From the NCBI RefSeq assembly GCF_003671495.1, contig NZ_RCHN01000038.1, positions 1-62,401 on the forward strand: DNA of 62,401 bases, read 5' to 3'. This document shows positions 16,227 through 24,303 of this stretch, one piece after another (the stretch's first letter is position 1; the number at the start of each line of letters is the position of its first letter). The position numbers were made by a program, and so were the translations under genes. Below the pieces are notes generated by a model, which had not been told where the DNA came from, made no database searches, and saw only the letters and a program-made list of their open reading frames with translations. Source of the stretch: Ketobacter sp. (GTDB taxonomy: Bacteria; Pseudomonadota; Gammaproteobacteria; Pseudomonadales; Ketobacteraceae).

Positions 16227-16820
16227 ATGCAGACATCCTACTTCATGCGCACAATTTGTCCGGCTGCCCTTATATGCCTGAGCCTGCTGAGCGGCGGCTG
16301 CGTGACCGAGCCCGTTGAGCAGAGCATCAATCCGGCCCTGCGCCAGACCTCGGTGGTGTCCACCAGTGCCCCGGAGTTCGCCCCTCAGCAAGGGGAAACC
16401 CTGGCCTGGAAGGACGCCATCAGTGTGCACGCCCCCGATGGCATGACGGTGCCGCAAAAGCTGGTGGACGACCTGAAAGCCAAAATCGACACCCGCCTGG
16501 TGGCCAAGGGTTATGCCTTCACCCCCATGGGCCAGCAACCGGACTACCTGATTCACGGCCTGATCGTTATGGGCAACGAGTTGAACGAACACCAGCTGCG
16601 GGACGTGCTGGGCTTTGAACCCGGACTGGTGAGCAGCAGCCAAAAATACGAAAAAGGCAGCCTGCTGCTGATGCTGGTGGACCCCAACACCCAGTACACG
16701 GACTGGCGGGCGGTGGTGCAGGTGTTCACGTCCCAGGAGCTGAGCGACGAAGAGCGGGATCAACGCTTTGACTACATCATCCGCAGCCTGCTGCGCCCCC
16801 TGCCTGACCTGAAACGCTGA
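16227..16820 (+). CDS. DUF4136-like lipoprotein
   Basis: 197 residues from ATG 16227, preferred over GTG 16215 because GAGGA at 16217-16221 fits it. The signal sequence ends in Leu-Ser-Gly-Gly-Cys, a lipobox. The mature part has the pattern of DUF4136 lipoproteins: a Tyr-Leu-Ile-His-Gly strand, a Gly-Ser-Leu-Leu-Leu-Met-Leu-Val-Asp strand and Asp-Trp-Arg-Ala-Val-Val-Gln. Function unknown. It is five nt before the M48 protease gene and probably its operon partner. Confidence 0.75.
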   Translation: MQTSYFMRTICPAALICLSLLSGGCVTEPVEQSINPALRQTSVVSTSAPEFAPQQGETLAWKDAISVHAPDGMTVPQKLVDDLKAKIDTRLVAKGYAFTPMGQQPDYLIHGLIVMGNELNEHQLRDVLGFEPGLVSSSQKYEKGSLLLMLVDPNTQYTDWRAVVQVFTSQELSDEERDQRFDYIIRSLLRPLPDLKR

Positions 16821-16825
16821 ACCCC

Positions 16826-18013
16826 ATGAGTCAGTCATCCGACAACCTGGCGCGCTACGCCGGTCAGGCCTTCCACGAGTCCTTCCGCAACGGCAAGGCC
16901 TCCGGTGAGATCAGCCTCACTGACGTGCATGTGCAGTTCCACAACGACCAGGGCCAGGTGCGTTTCAGCATCCGGGGTGCCCGCTTTACGTTAGGGGGCG
17001 CCAGCGACCGTCTGTTGTTCATCAGCCACCCCTCACAGCCGGACTGGAACCTGTACACCAGCGACCTCAGCATCCTCAAACACCCGGCCCTGCAGAACGA
17101 CCCCGAGGTACAGCAGCAGGTACGGCAGGCCCGCAATACCAAACGCTGGGCCTGGGGGGTGTTTGGCTCGATGGGTGCCCTGATCATTGCCATTCCCCTG
17201 TGCATCCTTCTGTTCATGGACAGCATTACGGGGCTGCTGGCACCCCAGGTGCCGGTGGAATGGGAGACCTCCATGGGGGAGAAAGCCTTTGAGCGATACA
17301 CCCTGGGCCAGGAACTGTTGGACCCAGAAGCCACCGACACCCTGTTGATGCCCTTGGTGCAGCCACTGCTGCAGCACCTGGACGATGACCGCTATGAGTA
17401 CCGTTTTCACATCAGCCGCGATGAGCAGGTCAACGCCTTCGCCCTCCCCGGCGGCTTTATCATCATCAACAGCGGCCTGATCCTGAAAGCCGATTCCGCC
17501 GCCGAAGTGCTGGGGGTTGTCGCCCATGAAATCGCCCACGTCGCCGAGCAGCACAGCGTGCGCAACATCATGGGCACCGCCGGCGTCTACATCACCGTCA
17601 ATGCGTTGCTGGGGGACATGACCGGCCTGCTGTCGGTGATGGTCAGCGCAGCTCCCCTGCTGTTGAACCAGAGTTATTCCCGGGGCTTTGAATCCGAGGC
17701 TGATGAGCTGGGGCTGGCGCTGCTGCACCGGGCCGCCATTGACCCGGAGGGGCTGATCACGTTCTTTGAAAAATTGCGTGCGCTGGAACAGAAGCAATTG
17801 CAGGAGATGGCCGGTGAGGACACCCGTGACACGGTGGAAACCACTCTGCAGTTTCTCAGCACCCACCCTGCCACGGACAAGCGCATCAAAAACCTGCGCG
17901 AACGCATCGACGCCTTGCCCCACCAAAGGCACCGGGATCTGCAAACCGAATTTGAAGCATTACAGGAACGGGTCAAACTGTTCGTAGCCGAAGAGGACCA
18001 ACCATCATCATGA
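16826..18013 (+). CDS. Membrane-anchored M48 family zinc metalloprotease
   Basis: 395 residues. An N-terminal cytoplasmic-looking domain (~1-105) is followed by one membrane helix (~109-131) and the M48 catalytic domain. The zinc site is His234-Glu235-x-x-His238 with the third ligand in Glu-Ser-Glu-Ala-Asp near residue 290, and a Pro-Gly-Gly-Phe-Ile strand before it. The C-terminus has Ser-Thr-His-Pro-Ala-Thr, usual in M48 substrate binding. The topology and the extra N-terminal domain differ from HtpX and BepA. Its stop overlaps the first AIM24 gene by four nt, so protease and AIM24 proteins are probably made together. Confidence 0.9.
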   Translation: MSQSSDNLARYAGQAFHESFRNGKASGEISLTDVHVQFHNDQGQVRFSIRGARFTLGGASDRLLFISHPSQPDWNLYTSDLSILKHPALQNDPEVQQQVRQARNTKRWAWGVFGSMGALIIAIPLCILLFMDSITGLLAPQVPVEWETSMGEKAFERYTLGQELLDPEATDTLLMPLVQPLLQHLDDDRYEYRFHISRDEQVNAFALPGGFIIINSGLILKADSAAEVLGVVAHEIAHVAEQHSVRNIMGTAGVYITVNALLGDMTGLLSVMVSAAPLLLNQSYSRGFESEADELGLALLHRAAIDPEGLITFFEKLRALEQKQLQEMAGEDTRDTVETTLQFLSTHPATDKRIKNLRERIDALPHQRHRDLQTEFEALQERVKLFVAEEDQPSS

Positions 18014-18672
18014 AAACGGAAATCAAGGGCCAACCGGCCTTCTCCTACATCGACGTTGAACTGGAGCCGGGAGAAACCATCACCACCGAGGCCGACGCCA
18101 TGTCCAGCATGGACGCCGATCTGGAATTGCGCTCCCGTTTCAACGGCGGCTTCTTTGTCGGCCTGTTGCGCAAGTTTCTGGGGGGCGAAACCCTGTTCAT
18201 CAACGACTTCAGCAATCACAGCGACGGCCCCCGCCGCATGACCATCGTGCAACCCACCCCCGGCGAGGTACGCGAACTGGCATTGCAGGATGAAACGCTG
18301 TACATGCAACCGGGCGCATTCCTGGCCTGCACCGAAGGCGTCAAGGTCGGGGTCAAGTTCGCCGGGATCATTTCCTGGATTGCGCGGGAAGGCCTGTTCC
18401 GCATCGCCGTCAGCGGCACCGGCAAGGTCTGGTACGGAGCCTTCGGCGCCCTGCTGGACCGGGAAGTGGACGGCGAATACATCGTGGACACCAGCCACCT
18501 GGTGGCCTATGACCCCGGTATCAAACTCAAACTGCAGCTGGCCGGCGGCCTCTTCTCCAGCCTGTTCGGCGGCGAAGGCCTGGTCACCCGGGTGGTGGGC
18601 AAAGGCAAGATTGTCATTCAGTCCCGCAGCATTTCCGGCATCGCCAGCTGGATCAACCCCCGCCTGCCATAA
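18010..18672 (+). CDS. AIM24/TIGR00266 family protein (copy 1)
   Basis: 220 residues, no signal peptide. It shows the AIM24 (former DUF124) repeat of beta-strands: Glu-Pro-Gly-Glu-x-Ile-x-Thr-Glu, Gly-Gly-Glu-Thr-Leu-Phe-Ile-Asn-Asp-Phe, Val-Asp-Thr-Ser-His-Leu-Val-Ala-Tyr and Gly-Glu-Gly-Leu-Val-Thr. The fold is a double-stranded beta-helix. The bacterial family has no proven biochemical role; the mitochondrial homologue supports inner-membrane organisation. The gene is translationally coupled to the M48 protease and followed by two paralogues. Confidence 0.9.
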   Translation: MKTEIKGQPAFSYIDVELEPGETITTEADAMSSMDADLELRSRFNGGFFVGLLRKFLGGETLFINDFSNHSDGPRRMTIVQPTPGEVRELALQDETLYMQPGAFLACTEGVKVGVKFAGIISWIAREGLFRIAVSGTGKVWYGAFGALLDREVDGEYIVDTSHLVAYDPGIKLKLQLAGGLFSSLFGGEGLVTRVVGKGKIVIQSRSISGIASWINPRLP

Positions 18673-18683
18673 GGAGCCCGACC

Positions 18684-19367
18684 ATGGACATTGAATTGGT
18701 GAACCGCCCCGGCAACACGGCGGCCAAAGTGTTGTTGCAACCCGGGGAAACCTGTACCGCGGAATCCGGCGCCATGATCGCCATGAGCGGCCACATGGAC
18801 ATCACCACCAGCACGCACAAGAAGAAAAGCGGCAGCTTCATGAAAGCCATCAAGCGCATGGTGGCCGGCGAATCCCTGTTCCTGAACCACTTCGAGCCCA
18901 AGGGCAAGGCCGGCGAGGTCTGGCTGGGCACTGCCCTGGCGGGGGACATGGAAGTGATGGAGCTGGATCAGGACAGCCTGATTGCGCAGGGCAGTTCCTT
19001 TCTGGCGTGTGAGGAAGGCGTCGACATCGACCTGGGCTGGCAGGGCTTTAAATCCGTGTTCTCCGGCGAACGGGTGTTCTGGGTCAACCTGAAGGGCAAA
19101 GGCAAGGTCATTGTCTCCTCCTTCGGTGCTATTTACCCGGTGCAGGTGAACGGCGAGTACATCGTCGACACCGGCCACATTGTGGCCTTCAACGAAACCC
19201 TGAATTTCAGCATCACCAAGGCCGGTTCCAGCTGGCTGCACTCCATGCTGGGCGGAGAAGGCCTGGTCTGCAAATTCAGTGGCCAGGGCACCGTGTGGTG
19301 CCAATCCCACAACCCCATCAGCTTCGGCCAGTCCCTCACCAGCGGACTGCGCCCGCGCCGCGTTTAG
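18684..19367 (+). CDS. AIM24/TIGR00266 family protein (copy 2)
   Basis: 227 residues, beginning 11 nt after copy 1 with an AAGGAG site. It has the same strand pattern (Pro-Gly-Glu-Thr-Cys-Thr-Ala-Glu-Ser, Gly-Glu-Ser-Leu-Phe-Leu-Asn-His-Phe, Val-Asp-Thr-Gly-His-Ile-Val-Ala-Phe, Gly-Glu-Gly-Leu-Val-Cys). It differs from copies 1 and 3 by a Lys-rich insertion near residues 45-62, so the three are diverged, not recent, duplicates. Probably forms mixed assemblies with its neighbours; inferred from linkage only. Confidence 0.9.
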   Translation: MDIELVNRPGNTAAKVLLQPGETCTAESGAMIAMSGHMDITTSTHKKKSGSFMKAIKRMVAGESLFLNHFEPKGKAGEVWLGTALAGDMEVMELDQDSLIAQGSSFLACEEGVDIDLGWQGFKSVFSGERVFWVNLKGKGKVIVSSFGAIYPVQVNGEYIVDTGHIVAFNETLNFSITKAGSSWLHSMLGGEGLVCKFSGQGTVWCQSHNPISFGQSLTSGLRPRRV

Positions 19368-19375
19368 GAGCCCAC

Positions 19376-20389
19376 ATGACTACATACAACGTCAGCGTCA
19401 CCGGCGAAATCAGCCCCTACGCCCAACGCGAGAGCGTGATCCAGGCCTTCGCCAAAATGGCCAAAATCGATGTCGAAAAAGCAGAGGCCATCTTCAGCAA
19501 TGGCCCCGTGGCCATCAAGAAAGGCGTGGATGAAGACACCGCGGTGAAATTCCAGCAAGCCCTGCAGCAGATCGGGGCCATCGCCGTGATAGATCCCCCC
19601 CTGGCCGAGGCCATCTCCCTCAGCTTTGACGAGCCCGAGTCGTTGGCGGCGGACTCTGCAACGCCCGTGGCTTCCTCCGAACCTACACCCCAGCCGCAAC
19701 GCCAGGAGCCGGACCCACGGGGTTATCGTTTCAGTATCGAGGGCCGGCCGGACTACGCATTCCTCACCGTGCAGGTACCGGCCAATGAAACCCTGAAGGT
19801 GGAAGCCTCCTCCATGGCCACCATGGACACCCACATGAAGATGAAGACCAAATTCCGCGGCGGCTTCAGCCGATTTCTGTCCGGGGAATCCATCTTCATC
19901 AACGAGTTCACCGCCGAAGGCGGCCCCGGCGAAATCGGCATCGCCCCCGGCTCCCCCGGCGACATGACCCATCTGTATCTGGACAACAACATCGTCTATC
20001 TGCAGAACTCCGCCTTCGTGGCCAGCACCATGGGCGTGGCGATCGAAACCAAGTGGCAGGGCTTCACCAAAGGCTTCTTCTCCGGCGAAAGCCTGTTCCT
20101 GATCCGCGCCAGCGGCCAGGGGGATCTGTGGTTCAACACCTACGGGGCATTGATCGAGATTGATGTGGAAGAGGACTACGTGGTGGACACCGGCAACATC
20201 GTGGCCTTCACCGACGGCCTGGACTACAGCATCACCAAGGTGGGGGGCTACAAATCCCTGTTCTTCTCCGGTGAAGGCTTTGTCTGCCGCTTCAAGGGCC
20301 AGGGCAAGGTCTGGATTCAGACCCGCGGGGTGTCGGCCTTTGCCTGGTGGGCCCACTGGTACCGCCCGGTGGAGAAATCCAGCGGCTAG
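19376..20389 (+). CDS. AIM24/TIGR00266 protein with extra N-terminal domain (copy 3)
   Basis: 337 residues from ATG 19376 (GGAG eight nt upstream); the longer frame from 19295 overlaps copy 2 and is not used. Residues ~1-80 form a separate alpha/beta domain whose pattern (Lys-x-x-x-Glu-Lys-Ala-x-x-Ile-Phe-x-x-Gly-Pro-x-x-Ile-Lys-x-Gly-Val) recalls the L7/L12 C-terminal fold. A Pro/Gln/Ser linker follows (~95-125), then a full AIM24 domain with the Gly-Glu-Ser-Ile-Phe-Ile-Asn-Glu-Phe and Val-Asp-Thr-Gly-Asn-Ile-Val motifs. The N-terminal addition may bind a partner. Last gene of the lipoprotein-M48-AIM24 operon. Confidence 0.88.
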   Translation: MTTYNVSVTGEISPYAQRESVIQAFAKMAKIDVEKAEAIFSNGPVAIKKGVDEDTAVKFQQALQQIGAIAVIDPPLAEAISLSFDEPESLAADSATPVASSEPTPQPQRQEPDPRGYRFSIEGRPDYAFLTVQVPANETLKVEASSMATMDTHMKMKTKFRGGFSRFLSGESIFINEFTAEGGPGEIGIAPGSPGDMTHLYLDNNIVYLQNSAFVASTMGVAIETKWQGFTKGFFSGESLFLIRASGQGDLWFNTYGALIEIDVEEDYVVDTGNIVAFTDGLDYSITKVGGYKSLFFSGEGFVCRFKGQGKVWIQTRGVSAFAWWAHWYRPVEKSSG

Positions 20390-20495
20390 GCTCATCATCA
20401 AAAATTATTGAATCTCACGAATGGGGTTTTTTGATACACATACCCGGGGTCAGCGTCCAGAATGAATACAAAGCTGTACCCCGTGGAGTCCTGTC

Positions 20496-20879
20496 GTGCT
20501 GCGTTTGCGTTTTACCCTGTTGTTCCTGCTGACACTGATCTGCTGCCGGCCGCTGCTGGCCAACGAGCCGGACTATGAAGAGCCTGTGTACGAGGATGCC
20601 TATCAGGAAGAGTCGTACACTGAGCAAACCTATCAGGAACAGACCTACCAGGAAGAGACGTTCACCGAGGAGTACTACGCCGAGGAGCCCCAGGAGCAAG
20701 ACGAGGCCCCAGTGTACAACGAGCCCGCTTACCAGGACCTGCCACTGGACAACGAGCAGGCGGCCATGGTGAAGGAGGCCCGCACCAGTTGCCAGCAATG
20801 GGCTCAGGAGTCCGGCCTGGAAGGGGAAGACAAAACCCTGTTTGTGGAAGACTGCGTGTACAGCCAGACCGGCCTTTGA
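20496..20879 (+). CDS. Small secreted Tyr/Glu-rich repeat protein
   Basis: 127 residues from a GTG start with GGAG at 20484-20487. A signal peptide (~1-22) is followed by a very acidic segment (~23-80) built from imperfect Glu-Glu/Gln-x-Tyr and Tyr-Gln-Glu-Gln-Thr repeats. A short C-terminal part has two Cys (in Thr-Ser-Cys-Gln-Gln-Trp and Glu-Asp-Cys-Val) that could form a disulfide. No family recognised. The repeat makes an extended, negatively charged periplasmic or surface polymer-like chain. A standalone gene. Confidence 0.7.
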   Translation: MLRLRFTLLFLLTLICCRPLLANEPDYEEPVYEDAYQEESYTEQTYQEQTYQEETFTEEYYAEEPQEQDEAPVYNEPAYQDLPLDNEQAAMVKEARTSCQQWAQESGLEGEDKTLFVEDCVYSQTGL

Positions 20880-21035
20880 GCCGGCAATCCGTTCAATATC
20901 CTTTTACCTCAGAGCAAATATTTTTTGCTGTTCTTATGCCGCGGGCGTGTTTTCTAATGCGCATGTCTGCAGCGGCCCCGGGGCACGCCTGCACCTTTAC
21001 CGAATGATTACGCCTTTTTGTCATTGAGGTTACAC

Positions 21036-21230
21036 ATGAGCAATCCGGCCACCAGCGACTGGGATGACGACCTCTTCGAAGACGACGATTCCTCGTCTGT
21101 CTCCAACCTGGACGACTCCCAATCCTCTCGCAAACAGAAACTGGATATCCGCCGTAAACTGGAAGACCGCATGGAAATGAAACGCCTGCGGGCAGAGATC
21201 GACGACCTGGACCTGTCCTGGCTGGATTAA
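21036..21230 (+). CDS. PA3496-family small protein
   Basis: 64 residues from ATG 21036 with a TGAGG site six nt upstream. An Asp-rich N-terminus is followed by a charged Arg/Lys/Glu helix and ends in Asp-Asp-Leu-Asp-Leu-Ser-Trp-Leu-Asp. Length, acidic start and the Arg-Arg-Lys-Leu-Glu-Asp-Arg core fit the PA3496 family annotated as putative envelope-integrity proteins. No signal peptide. The function of the family is not established. Confidence 0.75.
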   Translation: MSNPATSDWDDDLFEDDDSSSVSNLDDSQSSRKQKLDIRRKLEDRMEMKRLRAEIDDLDLSWLD

Positions 21231-21244
21231 GCCGGCCGCTCCCG

Positions 21245-22090
21245 CTATACCGCCAGCGGCTTCAGCAGGTGCACCACTTCTTCCACGATATCCCGGCGGT
21301 CACTGGACGCCCGATACACCGCATATAACGGACGGGAAAACGTGGGCACCCCCTGGATCTGATGCAGGGGCCGCGGGTGCTCCTGTTCCAGCACACTGTG
21401 CGGTAGATAGGCGGCGCCATCCAGGTGCTGCAGATAGTCCAGCGCGATGGCACCCATGTTGGTGTGCAACACCGGCTTGGGCAGATCCCCGAAACGCTTG
21501 GCGTGAAACATCTCAAACGACACGCCCCAATCCACATACACATAACCGGATTGCAATGCGGTTTTGTGATTCAGCTCCGGATCATTACTCACCAGCACCA
21601 GCTTGACCTGACCGATCTTGTCGGCCCGGAAATCCGCCAGGGTGGGCGGCTCCAACAGAAACGCCACATCCAGCGTGCGCTCCACCAGCATACGGGTCAG
21701 CAGATCGGAAGGATGGGAGATGGCGCGGATGGCCGCCGTGGGCAGCAGTTGAAACAGTTTTGAAAGCTGCTTGTGCAAACCGAAACTCCACAGGCTGTGG
21801 GTGGTGCCCACGTTCACCTGCTGCTCCTGATCGTTCTTCAGCGACACATCCTGCAGCGCCCGTGACCAGGACAACAACATGGTTTCCGCATGGGGCAGCA
21901 GGCGCTCCCCTTCCAGGGTCAACTGGATGTTATTGCGGGTGCGGATGAACAACTCCACCCCCAGGGTCTGCTCCAGCTGGCGCACCCGGGCACTGACCGC
22001 CGCCGGGGTCAGGTACAGGTTATCCGCCGCCCGACCAAAGTGGCGGGTCTTGTTCACTTCCAAAAACGTTTTAAGTAAGTCGATGTCCAT
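21245..22090 (-). CDS. LysR-family regulator (HdfR-like)
   Basis: 281 residues. The N-terminal winged helix (~1-60) is close to HdfR: Leu-Leu-Lys-Thr-Phe-Leu-Glu-Val-x-Lys-Thr-Arg-His-Phe-Gly-Arg-Ala-Ala. A periplasmic-binding-protein-like effector domain follows. It is divergent from the EamA transporter gene with about 170 nt between the starts, the common arrangement for a LysR regulator controlling its neighbour and itself. HdfR in E. coli represses flhDC; transfer of that role here is not supported by the context. Confidence 0.88.
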   Translation of the reverse strand: MDIDLLKTFLEVNKTRHFGRAADNLYLTPAAVSARVRQLEQTLGVELFIRTRNNIQLTLEGERLLPHAETMLLSWSRALQDVSLKNDQEQQVNVGTTHSLWSFGLHKQLSKLFQLLPTAAIRAISHPSDLLTRMLVERTLDVAFLLEPPTLADFRADKIGQVKLVLVSNDPELNHKTALQSGYVYVDWGVSFEMFHAKRFGDLPKPVLHTNMGAIALDYLQHLDGAAYLPHSVLEQEHPRPLHQIQGVPTFSRPLYAVYRASSDRRDIVEEVVHLLKPLAV

Positions 22091-22263
22091 CCGAAGGGTG
22101 CCTGCAGCTGTGACCCCGGCAGCTTAGGGCAATGATCCAGCGGAAAGCAAGCACTCCCCAAGGGGTCTGTGGTACTGTAGTGGCCTTTTTTTAATTGCCC
22201 GGCGCACAGCAGGAGCCTGCCTCATGGGGTTTGAAGTTTATCCAATCATTGCGGAAGGTGACG

Positions 22264-23169
22264 GTGAGCAAGCGCATTGACCGCACCCTGTTATCCGACA
22301 GCCTGTTGCTGGTGGTCACCGTCCTGGCCGCCCTGGGCTGGATATTCTCCAAGGAAGCCTTGCAGGGCATCGCCCCGTTGTCGTTCCTGGGCATCCGCTT
22401 CCTGCTGGCCGGCCTGTTGCTGGGCTGCCTGTGCCTGCCCCAGCTGCGCCGCATGAGCGGGGCCCACTGGCGCCTCGCCCTGGCCATGGGGGCACTGTTC
22501 TCCCTGGCGCTGATGCTGTGGGTGAACGGACTGTTCCTGAGTACCCATGTGGGGGAAGGAGCATTCATCACCAGCCTGGGCGTGGTGCTGGTGCCGGTGG
22601 TGGCGACCCTGATTTTTCGCGATACGCCGGAGGGCAGCACCTGGCTGGCACTGCCGGTGGCGGTGGCCGGATTGGCCTGCCTGTCTCTGGGCAACACCCG
22701 GGGCAACGGCTTCCATTTTGAACAGGCTCAGATCCTGTTCATTGTGGCTGCGACAATGTTCGCGGTCCACTTCAATCTGATCAGCAAGGCCCTGGCGAAA
22801 ATTCCCGCGTTCGCCCTCACCGCCATCCAACTGTTCATGGTGGGGGCGGTGTCGCTGCTGGTGGCCATGCTTCGGGAACCCTGGCCACCGCAGATCAGCC
22901 CAGACATCTGGGGCTGGATCCTGGCCAGTGCCCTGTTGGCCAGCGCGGCCCGTTTCCTGATCCAGGCCTATGCCCAGTCCATGGCCAGTGCCAGTCACGC
23001 CGCCATCATCATGGTGCTGGAGCCCCTGTGGGCCTCCCTGCTGGCGGCCTTCTGGTTCGACGAATCCATGAACCTGCAGCAACTGCTCGGTTGCTCGCTT
23101 ATTTTTATCGCCCTATTAATCAACCGCTGGCGGGCATTGCGCCAACTGTTGAAAAGCCGGTTGCCCTGA
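22264..23169 (+). CDS. EamA/DMT-family transporter
   Basis: 301 residues from GTG 22264, chosen because GGAAGG lies at 22253-22258; the frame is open to 22195 but without a ribosome-binding site. Ten hydrophobic helices in two five-helix EamA repeats, with Gly-Ile-Arg-Phe-Leu-Leu-Ala in the first and Met-Val-Leu-Glu-Pro-Leu-Trp-Ala in the second. It likely exports a small metabolite or amino acid across the inner membrane; the substrate is not predictable. Divergent LysR gene upstream, slyX 11 nt downstream. Confidence 0.88.
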   Translation: MSKRIDRTLLSDSLLLVVTVLAALGWIFSKEALQGIAPLSFLGIRFLLAGLLLGCLCLPQLRRMSGAHWRLALAMGALFSLALMLWVNGLFLSTHVGEGAFITSLGVVLVPVVATLIFRDTPEGSTWLALPVAVAGLACLSLGNTRGNGFHFEQAQILFIVAATMFAVHFNLISKALAKIPAFALTAIQLFMVGAVSLLVAMLREPWPPQISPDIWGWILASALLASAARFLIQAYAQSMASASHAAIIMVLEPLWASLLAAFWFDESMNLQQLLGCSLIFIALLINRWRALRQLLKSRLP

Positions 23170-23180
23170 GGAGAACAACA

Positions 23181-23381
23181 ATGGAAGACAAAATTGTGGA
23201 CATTGAAACCCGCCTGGCCTTTCAGGATGATACCATCCAGCAATTGAGTGACATCATTTACCGGCAACAGCAGCAAATCGACCAGTTGGACAAAACCGTC
23301 AAAATGCTGGTGGAGCGAATGCAGGATGTGATGCACGCGTTGCCCGGGAAAATTGTGGATGAGAAACCACCACACTATTGA
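23181..23381 (+). CDS. slyX: SlyX family protein
   Basis: 66 residues. The start at 23181 has GAGGAG about 8 nt before it; the longer frame from 23028 lies in the transporter gene. It has the SlyX pattern: Asp-Ile-Glu-Thr-Arg-Leu-Ala-Phe-Gln-Asp-Asp-Thr-Ile-Gln-Gln-Leu, a coiled coil and the conserved C-terminal Glu-Lys-Pro-Pro-His-Tyr. Cytoplasmic, function unknown. Probably co-transcribed with the EamA gene. Confidence 0.92.
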   Translation: MEDKIVDIETRLAFQDDTIQQLSDIIYRQQQQIDQLDKTVKMLVERMQDVMHALPGKIVDEKPPHY

Positions 23382-23422
23382 GCTGAACCCTCAAGGCACG
23401 TTAATCCATCTAAGGAAAGACC

Positions 23423-24274
23423 ATGGAATCTGTGAATGTACTGTTTCGATTGGCCGTCCTCGGCACCCTGCTGACATTGAGTGCCTGCGCCTCACCTCCC
23501 TCGTCGGTACCGGACATCAAACTCTATGTGTTCCACTGCGGGAATATTGAAGTGCGGGATGTATCGGTGTTTTCCCCCGGGGTGAACCAGGGCCAGCCCA
23601 AAACGCTCACCGACAGCTGCTACCTGATTCGCCACCCGAAAGGGGATCTGATCTGGGATGCCGGTCTGGCGGATCAACTGGGCCCCCAGGGGCAGGAATT
23701 CTACGACGGCCTATTTTATATGAGCATGCCCACCCCCTTGCTGGCGCAATTGCAGGCCATCGGTGTACAACCAGAGGACATCGAATGGCTGGGCCTCTCC
23801 CATTTCCATTCAGATCACACCGGCAATGCCAATCTGTTCACCCAGGCCACCCTGCTGCTGCAGCAAGAGGAATATGAGGCTGCCTTTGGTGCGCAGGCCC
23901 GGGAATACGGATTTGATCCGGACTCCTACAGCCAATTCAATGCGGACAACAGTCAGCCGTTGCAGGGCGACCACGACCTGTTCGGTGACGGCCGCGTGGT
24001 GATCAAGCGCGCCATTGGCCACACCCCGGGGCACCAGATGCTGTACCTGGATATGCCCAAGAGTGGCCCCATTCTGCTGTCCGGCGATCTGTACCATTTC
24101 ACCAGCAACCGCGAGCACCAGCGGGTGCCCTCCTTCAATTTCAGCAAGGAACAAACCCTGGACAGCATGAAGCACATGGAGGATTTCATCGACCGCACCG
24201 GTGCGCAATTGTGGATTCAGCATGACAAGGAACAGAACGCAGATATCCGGCATGCGCCGGCCTTCTATCAATAA
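23423..24274 (+). CDS. MBL-fold lipoprotein, AHL-lactonase-like
   Basis: 283 residues with a signal sequence ending in Leu-Ser-Ala-Cys (lipobox, Cys near 22). The metallo-beta-lactamase site is His127-x-His129-x-Asp131-His132, followed by His in Gly-His-Thr-Pro-Gly-His and the bridging Asp in Ser-Gly-Asp-Leu-Tyr-His. The domain is closest in pattern to the AiiA/AttM N-acyl-homoserine lactonase branch. Known members of that branch open AHL or other lactone rings; many related enzymes act on other esters. The lipoprotein form would put the activity in the periplasm or at the outer membrane. Confidence 0.83.
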   Translation: MESVNVLFRLAVLGTLLTLSACASPPSSVPDIKLYVFHCGNIEVRDVSVFSPGVNQGQPKTLTDSCYLIRHPKGDLIWDAGLADQLGPQGQEFYDGLFYMSMPTPLLAQLQAIGVQPEDIEWLGLSHFHSDHTGNANLFTQATLLLQQEEYEAAFGAQAREYGFDPDSYSQFNADNSQPLQGDHDLFGDGRVVIKRAIGHTPGHQMLYLDMPKSGPILLSGDLYHFTSNREHQRVPSFNFSKEQTLDSMKHMEDFIDRTGAQLWIQHDKEQNADIRHAPAFYQ

Positions 24275-24303
24275 ATCTATGGTCATCAGACTCAGGGGGA
24301 GTC

